Assembly (NCBI GenBank): GCA_965153355.1
Contig: OZ231126.1
Location: forward strand, 106,020,001-106,084,000
Direction: 5' to 3'
DNA from: Flaccisagitta enflata
Taxonomy: Eukaryota > Chaetognatha > Sagittoidea > Aphragmophora
Length of the DNA stretch: 64,000 bases
The notes below the pieces were generated by a model. It had not been told where the DNA came from and did not search any database. It worked only from the letters and a program-made list of their open reading frames with translations. The translations under genes and the position numbers were made by a program. Of this stretch, positions 11,493 to 21,650 are shown one piece after another. Position 1 is the stretch's first letter. Each line of letters opens with the position of its first letter.

Positions 11493-12120
11493 GAAAAAAC
11501 AGTTATAACACTTCGTCGAGGACAATCACAGAAGAGTTTTGGTTATGAAGTGTGAAATAATTCAGGCACGATTTGCGGTCTCGCAGGCGGAGCATGAGTA
11601 AAATAAGCCATTTTCAAAATCAAATAAATATAACATATCTATACATCATTGTGAAGGTAATACTTTACTTTATATGAATTCACCTCTGGAATTCGTTAGC
11701 AGGGTCAAATCTTCATGCAAATTAGGTTATAATGACAACATATAAAATTTCCCTTAATTTCAAAATTTGACCATTTGATGAAGTAAGATCGACCAGTAAG
11801 AGTCTATATTGGTGCAAAGACATAGGGGCAGATGTGTTTACACTATATTGATCATTGGGCAGGAGTAGTTTTGAATGAAATTCAATGCAAAAACCAAAAA
11901 AGTTCAAAATATCAATGTTTTGCATACAGACCTAACAGCCATATACAGTAACTTTGAAGCAGCGATGGCAACACAATGCATTTTAGTCCGATTATGAGAC
12001 CGCGAACCTTGCTGCATGAGCGAGTACGATTACGCTTACCATTCCACCAGTCTTTGACAGCATACAATTACGACTACGAGTATACAATGAATACAACCTA
12101 TGTTGGAGTAAAGCTTGTTA
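11493..12120. other. No gene seen
   Basis: AT-rich sequence between microsatellites with only short, uninformative frames. Confidence 0.5.
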
Positions 12121-12146
12121 TTTCCTTCTTTCCTTCTTCCTTTCTT

Positions 12147-12230
<84 letters not shown>

Positions 12231-12292
12231 ATTTTCTTTCTTTCTTTCTTCCTTTTTTTCTTTCTTTCTTTCTTTCTTTCTTATTCTCTAGC
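12121..12292 (+). repeat. (TTTC)n microsatellite
   Basis: CTTT tetranucleotide units with scattered substitutions. Confidence 0.97.
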
Positions 12293-12395
12293 TTTCTAAG
12301 TGACAAATTTGGCTAGATGTTGCCTGTTGATTGGTAAAATATGATTTTAAAAACCACAATAATTGCATTCTTTCATTGCATCTTCTTGTTCCTTT

Positions 12396-12508
12396 TCTTC
12401 TTCTTCTTCTTCTTCTTCTTCTTCTTCTTCTTCTTCTTCTTCTTCTTCTTCTTCTTCTTCTTCTTCTTCTTCTTCTTCTTCTTTTTCTCCTTCTTCTACT
12501 TCTTCTTC
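12396..12508 (+). repeat. (TTC)n microsatellite
   Basis: About 35 TTC units. The mobile copy at 12514 is inserted at its 3' edge and the TTC run resumes after that copy. Confidence 0.97.
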
Positions 12509-12513
12509 GTTTT

Positions 12514-12674
12514 AGTTGCGGACACGCAACTCTATAAGAGGCTTTGTCCGTCCGTCCATTGGTTGGTTGGTCGGTTGGTTGGTCGGTCCGTCACGCTTGA
12601 GTTGAAAAGTGGGAAAACGCGTATTTCCGCCCCTGCCCACCCGTCCGCAACTGATGGCCGTGTATCCGGCCTTG
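12514..12674 (+). mobile_element. Helentron-like (HINE-type) short element, copy 1
   Basis: It begins with the hairpin AGTTGCGGACACGCAACT, followed by CTATAAGAGGCTTTGTCC and a (GTCC/GGTT)n core. Near the 3' end is CGTCCGCAACT, the inverted match of the 5' end, then a GGCC...GGCC stem-loop and CCTTG followed by T's. Subterminal inverted repeats, a GTCY microsatellite core, a 3' stem-loop and T-rich target are features described for Helentron-related non-autonomous elements. Confidence 0.6.
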
Positions 12675-13039
12675 TTTTTCTTCTTCTTCAACTAATGTGA
12701 ATCTCTTCTTCTTCTACTTCTTCTTTTTTTTCTTCTTCTTCAACTAACGTGAATCGATTATTGCCGCGTTGTTTTCAATCCAAATAGCCTGATTTTCTTT
12801 TCTAACACATGCGCCACATTTAGGCGGAAAATGATCTACTTAGTGAGGACTGAGTCTTGCTATTGTCATTAAAAGCAAAAGAAAACCTCCACAACTGAAT
12901 GGAGAAAGTGTATTAACTATATTTAGGTCACCATAGGCTTAGATAATGACATAAAGACGTCCTTTGAATGCAAGAAGTGGTGTTTTGTATATAATCCCGC
13001 ATAAGCTGCATTTAAAAAACTGAATTTCTGGATTTTGAT
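12675..13039. other. No gene seen
   Basis: TTC-rich remnant followed by AT-rich sequence. Confidence 0.5.
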
Positions 13040-13520
13040 ATTCCTTCACACATATGGGGGATTTTCTCCTTCTTCTCCGTCCGTCCTTCCATCCCCCCAG
13101 TCTCGAGGCCCAAATCGAGACCCGAATCCCAGTCTCGTGGCCCAAATCCTATCCAAAAGGCCCAAATCCTAGCCTCAAGGCCCAAATTCTAGCCAGGAGA
13201 CCCAAATCCCAGCCTTGGCGCCCAAATCTCATCCTTTGGGCTCAAATCCCAGCCGCCAGGCCCAAATCTAAGCCTCAAGGCTCATATCCCAGCCTCACAG
13301 ATGAGATTTGGGCCTCAAAGCTGGGATTTAGGCCTCCAGGCTAAGATTTGGGCCTTGAGGCTAGGATCTGGTCCTTTTGGATAGGATTTGGGCCACGAGA
13401 CTGGGATTTGGGTCTTGGGACTGGGATTTGGGCCTCAAGACTTGGGGGCGGGCGGGCAGACGGAGGAGGAAAAAATCCATATATGTGTGAAAGCATAGGT
13501 CATCGATTCTATTTTTTGCT
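13040..13520. mobile_element. Foldback element with GGCCCAAATC minisatellite arms
   Basis: The left half has about ten ~20-base units built on GGCCCAAATC; the right half has the same units in reverse complement. The order of variant units is mirrored about a centre near 13300, and the match extends outward to CTTCACACATAT and its inverse. This is a 230-base imperfect palindrome, like a foldback transposon or a hairpin-derived duplication. Confidence 0.7.
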
Positions 13521-13594
13521 CCTATGTAACAAGAGAGAATAGTCAAGATATTAAAGAAATTGACCCTAACATTTTACTCTGCTTGAGAGAGACA

Positions 13595-13751
<157 letters not shown>

Positions 13752-13880
13752 AAAGACAAAGGAAGACCAAGAGGAAAAAAAGAGACAAAGAGTGACACAG
13801 AGAGACAGATTGAATAATAAAAACAGACAGACAGTCAACCAGACATCATGAGATGCACACAGAAGAACATGCACCAAAAA

Positions 13881-14007
13881 CAAGGCCGGATACACGGACG
13901 GGTGGGCAGGCGCGAAATGTGCGTTTTCCCACTTTTCAACTCGATGGTTACGGACGGACCAACGGACAGACGGACTAAGCCTCTTATAGAGTTGCGTGTC
14001 CGCAACT
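13881..14007 (-). mobile_element. Helentron-like short element, copy 2
   Basis: On the minus strand it has the same ends as copy 1: AGTTGCGGACACGCAACT at 14007, the CTATAAGAGGC box, a GTCC-type core, GGGAAAACGC-like text shared with copy 1, and a 3' end CCGTGTATCCGGCCTTG. Confidence 0.6.
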
Positions 14008-14329
14008 AAAAAAAGACTCCCATTTACGACTTTTTTTCCGGTCGGCGAGAGCCACCATTATTGGTAATAATGATAATGATAGTAATTCCATCGTGAAGAT
14101 TTACCTAACACTATTTACTAACTAAGGCATAATGGCGAAACACACCGAAGAACTCCCCAAACCATCACCTATCTTAGAACTACTGCTAGTGTATTTTTGT
14201 AAACAAAGAAAATCGCGACATCGTCTTCAAAACAAGGACTAGAAAATTTTCATAGTGACATCTGCTGGTGAACCAAAAATATCACGAGAACAAAACTACC
14301 TCGCAGAGAATCCGACGAGAAAAAAAAAG

Positions 14330-14456
14330 ATGATTTTATTGGTGGCGATTCTTGCGTTTGGCGGTCTGGCAATTAATGCTGAGACAACTCCGGACTACGG
14401 AGAAGACTATTGGGGAGGAACCGTCAGCAATGTAGGAACGACACCAGATCCCTGGC
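14330..14456 (+). CDS. First exon of a small secreted protein (candidate)
   Basis: ATG at 14330 starts a textbook signal peptide, MILLVAILAFGGLAINA, with a likely cleavage before ETTPDYG. The mature part is acidic and aromatic (DYGEDYWGG). A donor TGGC|GTAAGC follows at 14457, so the exon is 127 bases. An in-frame read beyond the donor runs into a GGGAAA repeat and is unlikely to be coding. No matching acceptor exon could be assigned, so the gene is incomplete or decayed. An in-frame upstream ATG would place the hydrophobic stretch internally and is less likely. Confidence 0.4.
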
Positions 14457-14651
14457 GTAAGCTGATAGGAACGAGTCGGCGTGAACAATTTGACAAACAC
14501 GTCACGACTAACGTGTCATTGATTTTGAAAGTAGAAGATCTGAATATTATGTTAAGCGATGAAATAAAATCCAACTCTCACTCACTTAATTTACCGCTTC
14601 TTTGTAAATTCTACAGCTCCCTCGGCTGCGAGATGTCGACGCCTGGAAGAA

Positions 14652-14701
14652 AAAGAAAAAAGGGAAAGGGAAAGGGAAAGGGAAAGGGAAAGGGAAAGGG
14701 A
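14652..14701 (+). repeat. (GGGAAA)n hexanucleotide repeat
   Basis: About eight GGGAAA units. Confidence 0.95.
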
Positions 14702-14762
14702 GTATTGTTATGATTTGTTGCACCCATGGTACCCGACAACAACTTTCTGGCCAGAATGGTGA

Positions 14763-14922
14763 ATGAATAACCCCGCGAAGAACGACGTTGACGCAGCTAC
14801 AGAAATGAAGAAGATTCGTGCGGAAGTCGAGAAGCTCAAGAAAGATCACGTCCAACAGATGGCGAAAATGCGCGCGGAAATGCGAGCGGAAATGCGAGCG
14901 GAGATTGCCCGAATGAAGAAAG
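14763..14922 (+). CDS. Coiled-coil exon, candidate
   Basis: An ATG at 14763 starts 53 codons of charged heptad-like sequence (EVEKLKKDHVQQMAK, then three RAEM-type repeats) ending at a strong donor AAAG|GTAAGA. The phase and splice signal support a real first coding exon. No downstream exon is recognised before the CT repeat at 15040. Confidence 0.4.
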
Positions 14923-15036
14923 GTAAGAAATGATACAATTGATTTTTGCATTTCTTCTGATGAAGTCCATGAATGATAAATGATGAAGTCAAATTGGGCT
15001 CGACACACCGCGGTTACTTTACTCCGTCTTTCTCCT

Positions 15037-15039
<3 letters not shown>

Positions 15040-15109
<70 letters not shown>
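15040..15109 (+). repeat. (CT)n microsatellite
   Basis: About 35 CT units. Confidence 0.98.
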
Positions 15110-15113
<4 letters not shown>

Positions 15114-15134
15114 GAATTGCATACAGCGATTCAT

Positions 15135-16171
15135 ATCTCATTAGAATATTGCAGGTAGTGGTTACTAGAGTCATCAAATATTTATTCTGTTGTTATATAA
15201 ACTTGCATACCAGCTTAATAGGCTCCAACATATAGGAAAATAAGAGAATCAGGATCCTGAAGTCGACCAACACACGCGATATGGGGTTGCTTTCTTGCTC
15301 CAGATAGTGATGTTGTTAAGAGGGCCAGAGCTGGCTTCTTACTTGAGAGTATGACACGGAGCAAGATCGCGTGAAAATTGCCAGTCACACAAATCTAGCA
15401 TATATTTTTGCATCAGAAATTTCCAAAAGACTGATCCTGTTAGTAATCAGATGTTCCCAAATACTGTACTAAGTGACCCTTTTGAGGTCCCGTCACCATC
15501 ATGGCCAGTATGGGGCCATAAGTATTTTTAATTCTTAAGAAAAAACGCCAAAAAATCAATACCTGACAATGTTCAAAATACCTTATTTCAAAGGCTGTTG
15601 TCTTCAGAAAACTGACAAATGAGCTATTTCCACAAACCAAACCCACTCAAGGCATCACTAGGTTTAAATAAAAAAATTGGCTATCTACAGAATCAAATTT
15701 TAGATACCAGAAAAATAATTCATTTCAAATTCTCAAAGTTACAAAGAAAAAAAGAAAAAAAGCTAAAAAGTTAATCCAGCAAATATTAAGCATACTTCCT
15801 GTTGACCCAACGTCATAAAATTTGAGAACTAGTTAAAAGTACCAAATGGCTAGTTGGGTTTCAAATTTTGTCTATTTGCAACGATTATAAGATGCAATTT
15901 TGATATTTTTTGATTGGGTGTAAGATAATTTTCAATTTTGGACAAAAACAATTTAAAAAAAAACAAATAAAAAAAACGGACCAAATTTTTGCATTTTTGA
16001 AAACATGGGAACCTAGATAATCAATTTTGCCAGGTTCCCATGTTTTTAGTTTTTCTGATTTCTCATTTTCTATGCAAATTTGTTATTTTCAATGAGAGTA
16101 GTTCTAACTCATTTTCTAATGCCAAATTCCTTGAAATTAACCCATCAATATAAAATCAGAAGGGTAACCAA
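15135..16171. other. No gene; 15-bp perfect hairpin at 16000-16046
   Basis: AT-rich with no supported frame. AAAACATGGGAACCT at 16000-16014 is repeated in perfect inverse at 16032-16046 with a 17-base loop; it may be the centre of an old foldback. Confidence 0.5.
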
Positions 16172-16349
16172 CAAGGCTGGATACATGGCTACCGAAGTTG
16201 CGTGCGGGTGGGCAGGGGCCATATTTGAGGTCACCAGACCATTTGGGCAGGAGCAGTGAGGTCAAAGAAGTAAAATCATGAAAAAAAGTAGTGTGACCGA
16301 CCGACCGACCGACAGACAAAGCGGGTTGTAGAGTCGCGTGCACACAACT
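16172..16349 (-). mobile_element. Helentron-like short element, copy 3 (CGCG subfamily)
   Basis: On the minus strand it reads from AGTTGTGTGCACGCGACT through CTACAACCCGCTTTGTC, a GTCG/GTCC core, and CCCACCCGCACGCAACTTCGG to a 3' end ending AGCCTTG. It belongs with the copies at 18344 and 29986. Confidence 0.6.
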
Positions 16350-16939
16350 AAAAACTTTAGAACTTTTTAAATTTGTTTCTATTGTTACAATTCAACCCTT
16401 AGAAGATCAAAATAAGCAGAGCAAGTTGATTTTTGAGGCCTTTGAGACCAAGGGAACTCAATAGTCTGGGAGCTTTGAAACAGAAACTTAAGTGTAGGTC
16501 CAAAATTGGTTCTCCACTGTTCTGACCTATTTTTTCATGCTGAACATGAATTTGATCTCCATTTTTCAATATTTTTTGGGCCTCCCCTTCAAAAATCCAT
16601 TTTATTGCAATTTTTAGGTTAAAAATGCGCTTTTTGGCAATTTTGAGTGCACTGTTGTCACTTGATTGAGTTTTTCACAAGAAACTAGTAAGAACTGAAG
16701 TGAATACATTGTCCATGAAAATCTGGCAGCTTTATGGCGATCTTAAAGAGCAAAAAAAAAGCCGAAAATGGGTCAAAATAGCCAAAAACAGCATTTCTAT
16801 CAAAAATATGAGAGCTATTGAGCAATTTTTAGCCAACCTCACTAATCTTAGGCAAAACTAGGACATATATACTCACAAAGAGCTTTAGACTCTGATACCG
16901 GGGTCATAACAGACAAAAAAAAGGCCAGAATGGTCTATA
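16350..16939. other. No gene seen
   Basis: AT-rich, repeat-like text with no conserved frame. Confidence 0.45.
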
Positions 16940-17932
16940 TTAGCAAAAATCTGCATTTTTATCAATCAGATCATTGTTATTCAGAAATTCAGCCCTTTTT
17001 GGGCCTTTCCCACAAAACTCCTTGGGAAGACTTTGTTCTTCAACCCATGTGGAATCTCTTGCGTTGAAAATCATCACCTCGTCGTATATGTGACTGTCTT
17101 CTTCTCCACCTCCTAACAGCAAAATTTGATAAGGTGGAAGAACCGTCAATGACTGTCCTGATGCGCGACATTTGAGACCAAAGTCTTGCAGCTTTGACCA
17201 CTGACTCGTTTGCATGTCTAGAACATGGAAGTCACTCAAACGGGATCTGTTTTAACCACCATGAATGAAGACTTTGGAATGAAGCCTTGCAACGCTGACA
17301 TAAGTATGTGGTTTTGGTCGTGATCCAGTCGTGGGGAAGTTTGAATACTTATTCACTTTTGAATCCAATTTGACGATTTGGTTGGTATAGACAAGGTTGT
17401 CTGTACCTCTGACTGAATATCCACCGGAAATGAATTCCGTCCTTTCATCCTTAACTTTGGTGCCAAATCCTAAGTAGATGTCGTTTTTGTACATCCACGC
17501 AGCATGGCAATCTCTTGGTGAGGGTAACGCACCTTCAATTTCAACCTTTTTAAATACGCCTATGGAACAGAGTGAAAAGATCATTGGTTGACTCAGAGGA
17601 ATGATAAGTTTTCCGTCCACCGGAAATGTAAATGATATCATTTACTGCAATGCTCGCATTGTCATTCAAGCATAAAGGTATCTGTCCTTGAGCTGGAATT
17701 GAAATCCATATTTTTGTTTTGATATTGTAAACATGAATGACATTTCTAGGAAGCAAAGACTATCTTCCATTTGGTTGCCTTTGCGCACCTCCCCATACAA
17801 AAATCTGATTTTTGATGTGTTGTGCAACAAAACCTTCACCACCTGGAAATCCCTTCGTTGAATCCCATTTGTCTTTGAAGGCGACTGGGGAGGGGATGAG
17901 TTGAGGAGGAGGAAGAGGAGACCGGATCAGAC
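16940..17932 (-). pseudogene. Kelch-repeat protein exon, disrupted
   Basis: After a good acceptor (CCCTCCCAG) at 17933 the minus strand encodes several kelch-type blades: NQIFVWGGAQ, VIHVYNIKTKIW, NDIIYISGG, PSPRDCHAAWMYKNDIYLG, HSKVFIHGG, FHVLDMQTSQWSKL, YQILLLGGG and DEVMIFNARDSTW. The GG doublets and spaced Trp/Tyr are the kelch beta-propeller signature. The frame is interrupted by TAG at 17762-17760, a frameshift near 17590 and TAA at 17254-17252, so this copy is not functional. It joins in phase to the exon at 18034-18267. Kelch propellers bind protein partners; the role here is unknown. Confidence 0.7.
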
Positions 17933-18033
17933 CTGGGAGGGTAAGAAAGGGATGATAAAGAATCTTAAGTACATTGATTCTCGATAAATCGAGGGTACAG
18001 AGAGAGAGAGAGAGTAAGAGAGAGCTTATTTAC

Positions 18034-18267
18034 CTTGAGGCTTACGGTAGTGAATAACTACCGAACTTTGGTTGACATGTTTTCTCTTGTGTGGTAACTT
18101 TGAGATAAATGATCCAGTCCCAGGCAAACAAAACGCAACAAGATCTTTCTCTTTTGCAAAAATCGGGTAAATCAAAAACGGCTTGACTTCTGGCCAATTC
18201 ATTGCAGAATTTGTCAGTAATTCCTGCTCAAAAAACCTTTTCACTTTCTGCTTGAGATCACTTATCC
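18034..18267 (-). CDS. Exon upstream of the kelch exon
   Basis: A 234-base exon with strong splice signals: acceptor CACTTTTTCCAG before 18267 and donor CAAG|GTAAAT after 18034. It encodes a compact alpha/beta-looking segment (DLKQKVKRFFEQELL, FLIYPIFAKEKDLVAF, then a basic KLPHKRKHV) and joins in phase, through a 101-base intron, to the kelch frame. No family recognised. Its 5' partner may be the NACHT-like exon at 19997. Confidence 0.5.
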
Positions 18268-18279
18268 CTGGAAAAAGTG

Positions 18280-19265
18280 ACATTAAGGATGTGGTATACC
18301 ACACCGATTTCGTGGTATACCACAAATTACCACAACGATTTTCAGTCGCGTGCACGCGGCTCTACACCCCGCTTTGTCCATCCGTCCGTCATTGGGTTGG
18401 TTGGTCTGTCTGTCTGTGGATCTATCACAGTTTTAATTTTTTTTATCAATTCTATTCCCTTAAGTCATTTTAAGTTATTTTAGAGTATACTAAGTCGCGC
18501 ACGCGACGTATAGGTGTTGGCCTTGTTTGGGATTCACATTGGTTCAACCGATACTATACGCAGGATAATGTTTAAGTAACCAACACATGTACTGCATTGA
18601 TTGGTTATGAATGAAGCAAGTATTACTCTCATTTTAAGAATCATACCACAATTACCACAGACATTGTGTGGTAATACCACAGATCTTATGTGGTAATACC
18701 ACGGACCTAATGTGGTAATACCACAGACCTTGTGTGGTAATACCACGGATCTCATGTGGTAATACCACGGAAGTTGTGTGGTATAACATATACCAAATGT
18801 GGTTTACCACAGGTCATAACAACAACTCTCTGGTGTAAGCTAATGCAATGGATACCACAAAACTACAATATAACATCGCCACAATACCACACTTGTTTAG
18901 CATAGTTGTTGTTGTTGTTGTTGTTGCTGTTGTTGACAAAAATAAATGTAATGTTGCGGCGGTTGTTGTTGTTGTTGTTGAAAATAACCGCTAATAAACT
19001 ATATCCCCATTGTATACCACGAATACCAAAAATGCGACAATTACCCCACAGTTGGCATTGTTGTTCTTTATGTTGTTTATTATACTTTAGTCGTTGTCAA
19101 ATATGTTATTGGTGGAATTAATACCTCTGCCCCCCTTTTCGCAACTCGTTTACCACAATTACCACTCCGAGAAGGTATTCCAATGCCACGCGGTGTGGTA
19201 AGTCCAGCGTGGTATTTCATTACCACGGCGTGGTATTTGATTACCACGGCGTGGTATAGATAATG
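18280..19265. repeat. Cluster of TGTGGTA...TACCACA dyads including a 22-bp tandem array
   Basis: The core array at 18667-18776 has five 22-base units, each starting TGTGGTAATACCACA/G, a near-perfect dyad. Further dyads such as GTGGTATACCAC occur at 18291-18330, 18777-18900 and 19140-19262. TTG runs lie at 18906 and 18962. The whole cluster lies in the presumed intron of the minus-strand NACHT/kelch gene. TGTGGT is also the core recognised by Runt-family factors, but no function can be inferred from sequence alone. Confidence 0.8.
18344..18535 (+). mobile_element. Helentron-like short element, copy 4
   Basis: It starts AGTCGCGTGCACGCGGCT, has the CTTTGTCC box and a short GTCC/GTCT core, and ends with GTCGCGCACGCGAC, then GTTGGCCTTG. 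Confidence 0.55.
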
Positions 19266-19997
19266 GTAATGACTCCTTAGAGTACATTGCATCAGCCTCC
19301 ATTCATCTGCAGAGATGCTACTGCACAAAATCTGTTGAATGATGTTGAAAATCTTTTGCTGAGTGGACGCTTTGTCTTCATGCCTTTGGATCAGTGCCAA
19401 AGAACAACGCAATACTGAGAGATGAGCATCTTTGAGACGACCTTCCTCCGTTTGGTTCTCCATTGGTGAAGTAGTGTGACTGGGGTACAGAGAGACAATC
19501 AGTTCTCTGAAATTGCGGTGGTAATATTGGAACATCCAAGCTGATCCAACAAGCTTCCGTTCAAAGAAATCCAAACGGAGAAGAAACTCAATCTCTTTCT
19601 CAGATAAGCCAAGCTTTTCCAGTGCGTATTTCAAGCTTTTTTCCTCCAGATTTTGGAATCCAATGAGGGAGTTGCCATTGCAGATGAAGATGGCATGGCC
19701 CAGTTTAACAAGAAGCTCCTTCTTTTTTTGAAGCAATTTCAAAGGATCCATTTCCAGGATTTTTTCTTTCTCCTTGCAAAGTGAGCGCTGTTTTTCTGGA
19801 GAGAAACAAGTGTCTATTTCCATCTCTTTGGATTTGAGCAGTGCCGCCTTGACATTCATGGCGAGTATTGCTTCAAAGATTTCCAATTCATCTTTGAAGG
19901 TGCCTTGGAAGTTGTCCTCATCAAACAAGCGGCAAATCATCGCGGCATTGATGGGTATTGGAAACACAGATTTGATGATGTCATTGTCCTGCCAAAC
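19262..19997 (-). CDS. NACHT-type NTPase C-terminal exon (winged-helix region), candidate
   Basis: The exon starts after acceptor CACTCCTGCAG at 19998 and encodes about 240 residues. The segment PIPINAAMICRLFDEDN followed by ELEIFEAIL resembles the part of NACHT/NLR proteins after the P-loop domain. Then ELLVKLGHAIFICNGN, LEKLGLSEKEIEFLL and MFQYYHRNFRELIVSLY resemble the winged-helix and FLH-x-x-QEFLAA region. The P-loop exon itself was not found. Downstream sequence runs into GTGGTA dyad repeats, so the 3' splice end is uncertain. NACHT proteins are usually innate-immune or death-pathway ATPases; a fusion to kelch blades would be unusual. The assignment is by pattern only. Confidence 0.45.
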
Positions 19998-20310
19998 CTG
20001 CAGGAGTGACATTTGTTTGCTGAGAGTTGTTAAATAGCTTTTTCTCCCTTTCATTGCACTTTATGAATCTCTTTTTTCGCTTTTTTAATGAAATTTTTTC
20101 ATCCTTTAAAAAATTCAGTAACTTTTTAAATTTTAAAATTTTGCGACGAGTGGACGATGAGAAACAAGATTTCAGTTTTTTCTTTTTAGAATTACTTATG
20201 ATTTCAACCACGCAAAGAAACATGCCCCTCTTCAAATGTTTGTCAAACAATGTATCTGTCACACAAGCTTCCAGTAGGGCCTTCAAATTCTTCTTTTATT
20301 TGCAAGCCAT
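19981..20310 (-). pseudogene. Small lysine-rich protein next to the ATPase
   Basis: The ATG at 20310 lies 16 bases after the ATPase stop. A TAA at 20298-20296 interrupts the frame at codon 5, after which it is open for 101 codons to TGA 19983-19981. The product is strongly basic with a distinctive LNFLKDEKISLKKRKKRFI segment. I recognise this type of small basic protein as an occasional neighbour of packaging-ATPase-like genes in repeated invertebrate loci, possibly endogenous DNA-virus or Polinton-like elements; that is from memory and unverified. The last bases overlap the NACHT-like exon in another frame. Confidence 0.4.
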
Positions 20311-20326
20311 GAGTCATCCTTTTTGC

Positions 20327-21001
20327 CTACTTGGCATCTACCTCGCCATCATCACTCAGCTCACTCTCACTTGACTCGTGAAATGATAAAACTGGTCCAG
20401 GTTGACTCATCATCACATTTGTAAAAACCGTAGGGCGCTTCATATGTGTCGATATGCAAATTACCATGCTTTGATATTGTTGACTTTGCACGTGTTTCTC
20501 AAACAAGGTCCATAAAGACGCATCACCCTTCACTGGGATTAGGTAGTTTTTTAGATATCGCCTTAAGCTCCGGGCCTCGTGACTGGTTTTAAAGAGAATG
20601 AGATGGGTACTGTTATTCAGCATAGGGTTCAATTTTGACGATTTTAAAAACATTTCAAAACTTTGTGTGGAATACATTAGTATGATGCCATAATGATGGA
20701 CCCAGATTTGACTCATGACCAGCAAAATTTCTCGTAGTTTTTCGTTGCTTCCAGTCTGAGGTGCAAAATCATCCACAATAATCACCGTACTGTTTTTATC
20801 AATACCCACTTGTTCAATAAAATCTTCTTCTGGCATTTTTCGCAAAAAAAGACTTTTAATGTCCTTTTCAGTTGACAAAAATTTTTTCGTCTTGATTACT
20901 GCATCACACTCTTCTTGATAAAACCAGACCACCTTAGTAGGCTTCACCCACAAGTGATTTTCATGGTCTTTTATGGTCTCGTAAAAAGATGTACTTTTTC
21001 C
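20327..21001 (-). CDS. P-loop ATPase resembling A32-type packaging ATPases, 5' end incomplete
   Basis: The frame is open from about 21001 to TAG at 20327. It starts with GKSTSFYE, the end of a Walker A motif; the preceding glycine-rich part is missing, and a TGA lies three codons upstream, so it is either on another exon or lost. Walker B is STVIIVDDFAPQTG. VHHYGIILMYSTQSF matches the sensor-like HH segment of A32-type ATPases, and THLILFKTSHEARSLRRYL the following conserved block. The C-terminus is acidic. The nearest match I can think of is the DNA-packaging ATPase group of large DNA viruses and Polinton-like elements. Other viral core genes are not seen nearby. Confidence 0.5.
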   Translation of the reverse strand, partial: GKSTSFYETIKDHENHLWVKPTKVVWFYQEECDAVIKTKKFLSTEKDIKSLFLRKMPEEDFIEQVGIDKNSTVIIVDDFAPQTGSNEKLREILLVMSQIWVHHYGIILMYSTQSFEMFLKSSKLNPMLNNSTHLILFKTSHEARSLRRYLKNYLIPVKGDASLWTLFEKHVQSQQYQSMVICISTHMKRPTVFTNVMMSQPGPVLSFHESSESELSDDGEVDAK

Positions 21002-21059
21002 TTTAAATCAACAATAGATATGTACCCAATTCTTTAAACTAGTGCCATTGGTACTCAAT

Positions 21060-21650
21060 AAAAATAGGGTGTCCTGAACCTAAACAAATAAAAACTTAAG
21101 AGTCAATTTTTTAAAAAAATTTAAAATTTTGGTAAAAGTAGCGGGTCCTGGGTCTGGTTTTGGTAAACCTTCATAAAAAAATTCAACAAAAAAGTCCAAT
21201 TTAAAATAAATTCTAAAATTTTAGTAAAAGTAGATGGTCCCAGGCCTGAATTTAGAAAAATTCAACTTGAATGTCAATTTTCAAAAAAAAGAAAATAAAT
21301 TTTGGTAAAAGTAGATGGTCCTAAGCCTGAATTTAGAGAAATTCAACTTAAAAATCAATTTTCAAAATTTTTTTTCAAATTTTGGTAAAAGTAGGGGGTC
21401 CTGGGCCTGAATTTAGAAAAATTTAACTTCAAATTCAATTTTTAAAAGAATTTTAAAATTTTGGTAATAGTAGCGGGTCTTTAGCCTGGTTTTGGAAAAC
21501 CCTCAAATTGAAACTTCAACTTAAAACTCAATTTTAAAATTTTAGTAAAAGTAGAGGGTCCTAGGCCTGAATTTAGAAAACTTCAAATCAATTTTTAGAT
21601 AAATCCAAAAAGTAGAAAATCCTGAGGCTGGGTTTAAAATTTTAAGAAAA
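21060..21650. repeat. Tandem minisatellite, period about 80-85 bases
   Basis: Six or seven imperfect units, each carrying a TTTTGGTAAAAGTAG-like box and a CCTGGGCCTGAATTTAG-like box separated by A/T-rich sequence. Confidence 0.75.

Noticed and set aside
11111-12700. Long Ser/Leu, Thr, Phe and Leu frames through microsatellites
   Set aside because: Products of CT, CAA, TTTC and TTC repeats only.
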